16,960 nt of DNA from CAJBLF01 sp964613015 (lineage in GTDB: Bacteria > Patescibacteriota > Gracilibacteria > Absconditabacterales > Absconditicoccaceae): positions 1-16,960 of the forward strand of contig CAZTFP010000027.1 of assembly GCA_964613015.1 (NCBI GenBank), in the 5' to 3' direction. The notes beneath the pieces are model-generated. The model did not search any database. It was not told the origin of the DNA and saw nothing but the letters and a program-made list of their open reading frames with translations. Of this stretch, positions 8,241 through 14,475 are shown piece after piece (position 1 is the stretch's first letter; each line of letters begins with the position of its first letter). Both the position numbers and the translations under genes were made by a program.

Positions 8241-8286
8241 ACAGAATTTAGAGTGTAGAGTACAGAATTCAGAAATAACAGAATTT
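8241..8286. repeat. Intergenic ACAGAATT repeat cluster
   Basis: ACAGAATT occurs at 8241, 8262 and 8278, with a TAGAGTGTAGAGTA stretch between. The 12-mer CAGAATTCAGAA (8263-8274) is shared with the repeat inside thrS. Confidence 0.5.
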
Positions 8287-8317
8287 TACTATTTTATTTG
8301 CTTTTTTTGTCTTTTTC

Positions 8318-8350
8318 TATAAAATATCACTCTAGCAACTAAAGTGCTAC
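8318..8350 (+). promoter_or_regulatory. CIRCE-like HrcA operator with overlapping -10 of dnaJ
   Basis: The CIRCE consensus is TTAGCACTC-N9-GAGTGCTAA. Here ATATCACTC (8324-8332), exactly nine bases, and AAGTGCTAC (8342-8350) match 7 of 9 positions in each arm. A -10 TATAAA (8318-8323) adjoins it, so the operator covers the transcription start, the usual place for HrcA repression. The -35 is weak (T-rich region near 8295-8303). The leader to the ATG is about 60 nt. Confidence 0.7.
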
Positions 8351-8393
8351 AACCCATACATATGATATTTTATTTGTTTATACCTGTATTTTT

Positions 8394-9458
8394 ATGGATT
8401 TTGATGTGAAAAAAAATTATTACGATATCCTCGGAGTGAAAGAGGACGCTTCTCAAGAAGAGATTAAAAAAGCATTTAAAAAGGCTGCAGTCAAGCATCA
8501 TCCTGATAGGGGTGGTGATAAAAAAAAGTTCCAAGAAATGAATGAAGCATATCAAGTTATCGGCGACGAAAAGAAAAAAGGCCAATACGATGCATATAGA
8601 AAAGGTGGATTTGGCTGATGATTTGATGGTCAAGGGTGATTTTGATGATTTGGTGGAGGTGGTCAATGAGGAGTCGACTTTTGAGATTTTGATATTGGCG
8701 ATATTATGGGTGGTATTTTTGGTGGAGGATTTGGCTGATGATGAAGAAAAAAAAGCACACAAGGAGGAGAAGACATCCAAGTTGCCATTGATATAAATTT
8801 TGAAGAATCGTACTTAGGAGTGACAAAAAAGGTTGCCTATAGTAGAATGAAAAAGGTTGCTGGCGCTGAAGAAAAAAAGTGTGATACCTGTCATGGGCAT
8901 GGTAGTGTAGTCCAACAAATCCAAACACCATTTGGTGTCATGCAAAATCAATGAACATGTCCTACCTGTGGGGGAAGTGGAAATACCTATACCAAAGATG
9001 GTAGACTCTTGGCGAATGGATGATTGGAAAAAGTAAAAGAAACCTTGGAAGTAAAGATACCAGCTGCGATCAATACGGGAGCATATATAAAATTTGCAAA
9101 TAAAGGAAATGAATCATCTAGTCATCATGTCGGTGATTTCTATATCCAAATCAATGTTGCCAATTCTAGACTCTATGAAAGAAAGGGCGACAATCTCTAT
9201 ACCAAGACAAATGTCAGTCTTTTTGATATGGTATTATGATGAGAAACTACCGTTGATCACCCTGAGGGAAAGCTAAAAATAAAAGTACCCAAAGGCACAC
9301 AAATTGGCGACATGATAAAGATCAGTGGAAAGGGATTTGGTAGTAGTGGCATCTTTAGTAAAAAAGGTGATTTATATGTGGTACCCCAGGTCGACATACC
9401 CAAAAAATTAAGCAAAGAACAAGAAAAACTTTGGACAGAACTAAAAAATAGAAAATAA
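8394..9458 (+). CDS. dnaJ: Chaperone DnaJ (Hsp40) with a halved zinc-finger region
   Basis: 354 aa, a cytoplasmic co-chaperone that delivers substrates to DnaK and stimulates its ATPase. The J domain occupies residues 7-70 with HPD at 36-38. A Gly/Phe linker (about 72-115) is written largely with TGA codons, including a TGA triplet; the gene has 14 TGA codons in all. The zinc region has only two CxxCxGxG motifs, CDTCHGHG (C163, C166) and CPTCGGSG (C189, C192), instead of four. Their spacing and the Phe-Gly/Gln-rich link match motifs 2 and 3 of E. coli DnaJ (zinc centre II), so centre I is lost. The C-terminal beta domains follow (VKIPAAINTGAYIKF, GDFYIQINV, VPKGTQIGDMIKISGKGF). No dnaK or grpE is adjacent. 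A CIRCE-like operator precedes it and a terminator follows. Confidence 0.96.
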
Positions 9459-9514
9459 TATCATCTGAATATATGTCCTTTTCTCTGCAAATATACGAAT
9501 ACTATGATTTTCAG

Positions 9515-9540
9515 ACTCAATCTTCGGATTGAGTTTTTTT
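9515..9540 (+). terminator. dnaJ terminator, UUCG tetraloop
   Basis: A perfect 8-bp stem ACTCAATC/GATTGAGT with loop TTCG is followed by a run of T, 57 nt after the dnaJ stop. Confidence 0.92.
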
Positions 9541-9573
9541 GTCTCTGGGTAAATATTCATATGCGCAATATAT

Positions 9574-9601
9574 TTGACATATTTTTATTTTTATATATAA
9601 T
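9574..9601 (+). promoter_or_regulatory. Promoter of the VanW-domain gene
   Basis: TTGACA (9574-9579), 16-bp spacer and TATAAA (9596-9601). Confidence 0.65.
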
Positions 9602-9647
9602 TATATTGTATTTTATCTTGATCGAAATATATGTTATGAAAAGAAAA

Positions 9648-10874
9648 TGATGGATGTTTTTGTGATGAAGTAGTTTCGTCTTTTTTCTGTCTGTCTCATG
9701 TCTTATATTTTCGTGTGTATATGCTATGGAAAAATCGCTCTCTTGAACTGTTCCCACTACCGGCTATATCACCATAGCAGATCCAAGCAGCGGAACTATC
9801 ATAATCGATACCACAACAGGACGATATATTCGACCTGAAATTCAACCGCAACAAAACACTAAACCCAATATTATACCAGAAAATAATATAACCATATATA
9901 TACCCAATACCGTCATACTTCCCCTCCTCAAAAATGCATACAGCTATGGGAAAGCAGAGGAACACATCAGACTCTTGATCATCAAAACCATGTTATCAAA
10001 ATGATTTTCTGGGTTTATATCTACACCACTAGCCGATGGTAATAATAAAATCGGATTATTGCTCACTACCGGATTTGTCGATTTCGTACTACTAGAAGAT
10101 ATCTTCCAAAAAGACGGGCTGGACAATTTGATTATCAATAAACTCATCCAATACAAAAACAAAATTTCTCACAGCATCCCAACCAACGGATTGACTATCA
10201 CCCAACAGGAATATAACCACCTGCACGATATTTATCTTTTCAAAAACAATGAAGACCTCTACAATCTTTGATATGAGGTTGTCTCGTATAGATATAGAAA
10301 TAACCATGATGCAGCATATAGAAGATATAACATCAGTCTTGCATTTTCCATGCTCGGTAATATCAGGATTATCAATCCCCACGAAACATTCTCTTTTCAA
10401 AATACAATAATAAATGCTGATCAGGCAAATTTATGATGAAATTTTAAAGTATGATTTGCTATCGTCGGCTGAATAAATGTACCCATATACTGAGGAGGGC
10501 TATGCGGTGCAAGCACGGCTTTCTATCAATGAATCCTTACCAATACTGCTCTGAAAATTACGGAAAGATATCCCCATACCAAGCGATATGCAAGCTTTTA
10601 TAATTCTGTCATCAACGGACAATTTATCAATACTCCCGGTTTAGATTCTACGGTAACTTTTCCTACGAGAGATATTCAAGTGACCAATATCCGTGATTAC
10701 CCCCTCATTGTAGTAATGAATTATAATGGAAATATTTGATGATTGGAAGAGGCATTTTCTCTGGCCAAAATAAGTGATAAATGAACACTACAATATAAAT
10801 GATCCAACAAAAAATGTTATGTTCGAGCAATCAATGGTACTGATGTCTCCAGCTGTTATCAGCATATATATTAA
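9648..10874 (+). CDS. Exported VanW-family protein
   Basis: 408 aa with 15 in-frame TGA codons. An N-terminal hydrophobic signal (FVFFLSVSCLIFSCVYA) shows export. The VanW domain lies at about residues 225-370: INPHETFSFQNT, then YGGGLCGASTAFYQGIL (C286), LKITERYPHTKRY, DSTVTFPTRDIQVTN and YPLIVVM. VanW was named from vancomycin-resistance clusters but its biochemical activity is unknown; many members are envelope proteins of Gram-positives and CPR. The start is uncertain. The ATG at 9648 is in frame but gives a signal sequence without the usual Lys/Arg. An ATG at 9637 begins MKRKGWMF in a different frame, and one extra T in the T-run near 9658-9661 would join it to this gene, so a small indel is possible. 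It has its own promoter, and a terminator lies about 95 nt downstream. Confidence 0.88.
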
Positions 10875-10892
10875 AATAAAAATATATCTAAA

Positions 10893-11015
10893 TTTTTTGT
10901 CTCAGATTTGTCAGTTTTTTTTATTTCGAACATCAATCTATTTTTTTATGGATTGATTGAGAGAATTATATCGACGATAGTCGATACTTTTTTGTCCTGG
11001 GTTTGTCAGTTTTTT
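10893..11015 (+). repeat. Pair of 28-nt direct repeats around the VanW-gene terminator
   Basis: TTTTTTGTC-TCAGA-TTTGTCAG plus T-run (10893-10920) and TTTTTTGTC-CTGGG-TTTGTCAG plus T-run (10988-11015) differ at four central positions and are 95 bp apart. They bracket the terminator at 10969-10993. They may be duplicated 3'-end sequence or traces of an insertion. Confidence 0.55.
10969..10993 (+). terminator. Terminator downstream of the VanW-domain gene
   Basis: A perfect 7-bp stem TATCGAC/GTCGATA with loop GATA is followed by CTTTTTT. Confidence 0.75.
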
Positions 11016-11016
11016 T

Positions 11017-11335
11017 CATACTTCACTCCACTACACTCTCTGGCGGTAATGAGTAAGTATCGTACCTGTTTGAAACATTGATATGTTTATCAGCCGAACT
11101 TGTAGCTCATTCCTTATGTTTGCATGGCAACAAACACAACCGCACATCCCTACATGCTGTCTAGCAGGTAAACATGTGGGGACATGGGCGGAACTCTATA
11201 TGGTTTAGAGAGTCTCATATATACTCAATAAACAAAAGTAATTACTTCATACTGTTCCAGACCTAGGAAACTGGAAGCAGATGGAGCTGGCTTACCTCAC
11301 CAAAAGACAGCTCATGATATCTATTTTATTGGTGA
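11017..11335 (+). ncRNA. Candidate structured RNA or leader before the M23 gene
   Basis: No supported reading frame is present. Stems visible: AAACAT-TGAT-ATGTTT (11073-11088); TGTTTG/CAAACA (11117-11136); TCCCTACATG with CATGTGGGGA (10 bp, 11147-11182) inside CCGC/GCGG (11140-11191); CTCTA/TAGAG (11194-11210); TTCCAG/CTGGAA (11255-11276). Finally GAGCTG (11284-11289) with CAGCTC (11308-11313) interlocks with TCACCAA (11297-11303) and TTGGTGA (11329-11335) as an H-type pseudoknot about 30 nt before the ATG at 11367. Either a cis-regulatory leader or an independent RNA would fit. I could not match it to tmRNA, RNase P, SRP RNA or a named riboswitch. Confidence 0.45.
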
Positions 11336-11366
11336 AAATGATAATATATTAATATTTTTTAAAAAA

Positions 11367-12353
11367 ATGAAAACAATTTTTACCTTTTTGATGGTCATCG
11401 TCCTGTTGTTTGCCATGGCTTCTTGCCAAAAAGATCAGGACAGCAAACCTTCAGTACCTACTCCGCAAATGAGTGGAGATATGGGGACACTCGATCCAGG
11501 AGTTTCTGGACAACAATTAAAAACTACTGCTACTGTGACAGAATATGCTGTCAACCCACGCTTTGGGAAACCAAGTTCTACGAATTATCTCTTTAAAGTG
11601 TATGATCCTGTTGGTGCTTCTGCGTTGTCTGTCAAGCTCTATGACAAAACTACAGGAATTATTACGTATTTTCCCATGCCACGTGCTGGGAGTTATTGGA
11701 CCTTATCTACACCTATCATGGACAATGGTTGGTATGATTATCGTTATGTATACAGCAATTCTCATGCCAACATCAGTACTACTACGTATCCTTCGCTTTG
11801 CAATACGAGGAATACATTTACCACGCTTCCATACTCCATTAGCTGGCCGTTTGGGGCTGATGGATCGAGCTGGAATAGTCGTACAGTGAATGTTGGTGGT
11901 GTATCTGAAACATGGCGAGGAGGCCAGGAAACCAAGGGCACCTCCTATCACTATGGATATGGTTGGAATGAGGGAAGTCATATAGGAACTGATGAACAAT
12001 ATTCTGATGATTGGAATCGTGGTACTGGCAGCCAAGATTTAGGCGCTAGTATACGTTCTCCTTTGGATGGATATATCGCAGCTTATGGTACCTATACCAC
12101 CTCTCTTGGACAGAGTTTGTATGTCTCTATTGTCCAAGAATCCAGCGACGGAAATCTTTATCGGTTCTATGTCGGACATCTGCAAAGTTATCCTAGTAGT
12201 CTGTATATAGGCAAATACATGCGTGCAGGAGTCGATCAGATTGGTAATTTGGGATCTTCTGGAGCCTCATCTCCTCATGCACATACAAACATGAGGAAAG
12301 TTACGAATGGTGCGAACACTTCAGTTCAATTTTATTTCAATGCCCAATGATAG
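11367..12353 (+). CDS. M23-family (LytM-type) zinc metallopeptidase lipoprotein, UGA-free
   Basis: M23 enzymes cut peptide cross-bridges of peptidoglycan. An N-terminal lipoprotein signal ends at C20 (FAMASC-QKDQ), in the style of Bacteroidetes lipoproteins. Residues about 50-130 look like a beta-sandwich. The peptidase domain (about 200-320) keeps all zinc and catalytic positions: H205 and D209 in SHIGTD, H271 in VGHL, and H304 and H306 in SPHAHTN. With standard coding the gene ends at TGA (12348-12350); under code 25 that codon is a terminal Gly and the next codon, TAG, stops it. None of the other roughly 34 glycines uses TGA, unlike neighbouring genes, which suggests recent acquisition from a standard-code donor. 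A strong terminator follows. The donor assignment is inference. Confidence 0.92.
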
Positions 12354-12386
12354 TGGAATATTCTTGATTTTCTGATGCTAGTCTCT

Positions 12387-12418
12387 ATAGGGGAGGTATT
12401 CCTCCCCTATGCTTTTTT
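12387..12418 (+). terminator. M23-gene terminator
   Basis: A perfect 10-bp GC-rich stem ATAGGGGAGG/CCTCCCCTAT with loop TATT is followed by GC and six T. Confidence 0.95.
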
Positions 12419-12438
12419 ATTATCTAAATGTACGTTCT

Positions 12439-13089
12439 ATGAAATATCTTTTATCTCTTTTTCTTATGACGACATGTTTTCTGTGATGATGTCACCACCA
12501 ATCACAACCGCATTGAACATGATATTCATCCAATACTAATATATGAATAACTAATCCATGAGTTGGTACGTATTCACAAACTACATGAGGAACGCTAATG
12601 AAAAATTTCGCTCTTAAATGAAGACATACAACGATAGAATTTTCATGACATCTCCTTACTTATAGCGGAATCTTTTCTATCAATATACCAGACAATCTTG
12701 ATACTCGATCCTATGAGGAATTTGCACCTGAAAATGTTATCAGTGAAAATCTAGTATTTTCAGAGCGTACCCACACCTATTATGTTGGCGTTTTTTCGAG
12801 TGATAAAAATCTCATCAAAACAGCTATGACAGACAAGCAAGTATGCCTTCTACAAACTGAATATACTGGAGTAAAAAATATAGCCAGAGATACAACCACC
12901 AAGATGTTTACTAATAAAAATATTTTCATTACAAAAGTTACTATGCCGAATCCGTGAAACCATGAACCTTATCTCTACTCTACTCATATATGTTTTTTTG
13001 ATAGTACTAAGATCTATTATATCATTATGGATACCTATCATTTTTCTGATGTACAACAGAGTATAAATTCATTTAATTTTATTTATTAA
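12439..13089 (+). CDS. Lipoprotein of unknown function (216 aa), lipobox made by UGA-Gly
   Basis: The ATG gives MKYLLSLFLMTTCFLGGC: a short signal and a lipobox LGGC in which both glycines (residues 16-17) are TGA and C18 is the lipidated Cys. Under the standard code the gene would stop at codon 16. Ten TGA codons are present in total, seven of them in the first 75 codons (a Gly/Ser/Thr/His-rich linker). The remainder is beta-rich (FSINIPDNLD, ERTHTYYVGVF, NIFITKVTMP, YIIMDTYHFSD) with two further cysteines near residues 136 and 188. No family was recognised. It starts 20 nt after the M23 terminator and converges on the 13189-14163 gene with a shared bidirectional hairpin. Surface location is inferred from the lipobox. 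Confidence 0.85.
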
Positions 13090-13150
13090 TTTCATTTATT
13101 AATTTTTTTTATCGTATATTTTTTCTTGGTTTATTCGCATTCGTTTTTTC

Positions 13151-13190
13151 AAAAAAAGCTCTACAGATGATTTGCAGAGCTCATTTTTTT
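13151..13190. terminator. Bidirectional terminator between convergent genes
   Basis: Seven A (13151-13157), stem AGCTCT (13157-13162) with AGAGCT (13176-13181) extended by CA/TG past one mismatch, then CA and seven T. It serves the plus gene ending at 13089 and the minus gene whose stop is at 13189-13191. Confidence 0.8.
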
Positions 13191-14163
13191 ATGAGATAAT
13201 TTTTTTACCTTGTTTTTTCCATATCCAAGAAATAATTATCAAGAAAATAATAAAGATCAGTACTCATGATATTCGAGTCCACATAAAGAAGAGATTCTGT
13301 ATATTTTTTGTCCCTCATGCATACAGCTGTGATGGTTGTTTTCCGTTGGTGATATTGAAGTTGAATTGTGGTTCATATGATAAAATACTGTTTAATAAAA
13401 ATAATCCTCAATATCCTGGCAAAATAAAGCTTGGTGTGGTAAGGAGTATCCCTGTATCAGCAGGAATGATTACATCAAAGGTGAAGTCTTTTTTAAATCC
13501 TAATATATTGAGAAGTGTACTCGTTATATGGATTTTTTCATCTACATTACCCTTATTGTTTACTCACATGGTAATGACATATTCGTCTCCTACTTTTTTT
13601 ATGGTTGGTTTCTGTGACATAGTCACTACTTGAGATATTTTACCATCGGACACAAGGATGTCGAGATATTTCACTGCACGGACACGTACAGTAAACATAC
13701 CACTATTACTTATGTCTCCTCACACAATATTATAGGCTAAACATCAATGACTTACTCAACTAAATCCTAAGGGATATTTTATCTTATATTCTTTTTTTAT
13801 GGTCGTTTGGGGAGGAAGAATTGTTTCTCATACATAAGGCAATAGAAAATTTCAAAATTGTGTTTTTGGTCTATCTGGGGCATTACATGCTCTATCTTTG
13901 AGTGCATCAGCAGTAATAATACTATCTAAAAATTCAACATTGATGGTGATAGGCGTCGATGCTTGGTTGGTAAATGCTACACAAATAGGCACCGTATTGC
14001 CTGCTTTGGAAACCATATCCACTTCTTTGTTTGTCTGATTATCATTACAAAAATTAATGGTTATCATACCAAATGCGTTTGATTGTGCAGAAGTCTTGGC
14101 AAAAAATAATAATCCGAATAATGAAATCATCAGAAGAAAAATTCATTTTGTAGTTTTTTTCAT
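13189..14163 (-). CDS. Exported protein with Ig-like region and C-terminal membrane anchor (324 aa)
   Basis: The ATG at 14163 gives a signal peptide (MKKTTKGIFLLMISLFGLLFFAKTSA). Residues about 27-285 are beta-rich and typical of Ig-like folds (AGNTVPICVAFTNQASTPI, TINVEFLD, EYVITMGVNNKGNVDEKIHI), with cysteine pairs in the first domain. Near the C-terminus a single membrane helix (VLIFIIFLIIISWIW) is followed by a basic tail KKQGKK, so the body faces outward. Ten TGA codons are Gly, including one within the signal peptide. The topology recalls DUF916/WxL-associated membrane-anchored surface proteins, but the similarity is too weak to name. A predicted minus-strand promoter lies 60-90 bp upstream. 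It is convergent with the lipoprotein gene and divergent from the C10 protease gene. Confidence 0.85.
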
Positions 14164-14223
14164 TTTTTTGGAGAGGTAAAAACAGAGAAGAGTATAACTA
14201 TTTGTGTGTCTATATATACATTA

Positions 14224-14253
14224 TTTATATACTTTAAAGCTGACCTTTTTCAA
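14224..14253 (-). promoter_or_regulatory. Predicted promoter of the 14163 gene
   Basis: On the minus strand -35 TTGAAA (14253-14248) and -10 TATAAA (14229-14224) are separated by 18 bp; an overlapping TATATA gives 16 bp. The rest of 14164-14475 is AT-rich, with a TTGACA at 14298-14303 lacking a well-spaced -10, and no gene is seen. Confidence 0.5.
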
Positions 14254-14475
14254 ATATATTATTGTCTATTACGGATTTTTTTATATATCTATATCTATTG
14301 ACATTTCTCTTAAAGAGTATTGATTTTTATCACCATATATGTATATACTCTATAACAAACAAAACATATAATAAAAAAATCAAATACATGCTGATCTTTA
14401 ACAGGCGTATCATTTGGTTTTTTTCTGAATAAAATAAAAATAATCATAAACAAATAATAAAACAAAAAAAGAGCT

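Noticed and set aside
8542..8796. Plus-strand 84-codon frame within dnaJ
   Set aside because: It is an out-of-frame shadow of the Gly/Phe-rich linker; the dnaJ frame read with TGA as Gly covers it fully.
11250..11290. SRP (4.5S) RNA, from CCAGACC...GGAAGCAG
   Set aside because: It lacks the canonical CAGG / GGAA tetraloop / AGCA arrangement, and the flanks do not form a long helix.
11017..11335. tmRNA, because of the pseudoknot
   Set aside because: No tRNA-like ends, T-loop or tag-peptide frame were found.
10875..11366. CRISPR array or insertion-sequence ends suggested by the 28-nt direct repeats
   Set aside because: There are only two T-rich copies with four mismatches, no regular spacers, no transposase and no terminal inverted repeats.
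1..14163. Pseudogenes, because most genes contain many TGA codons
   Set aside because: The TGA codons sit at conserved glycines, there are almost no TAA/TAG interruptions, and the families are intact when TGA is Gly.
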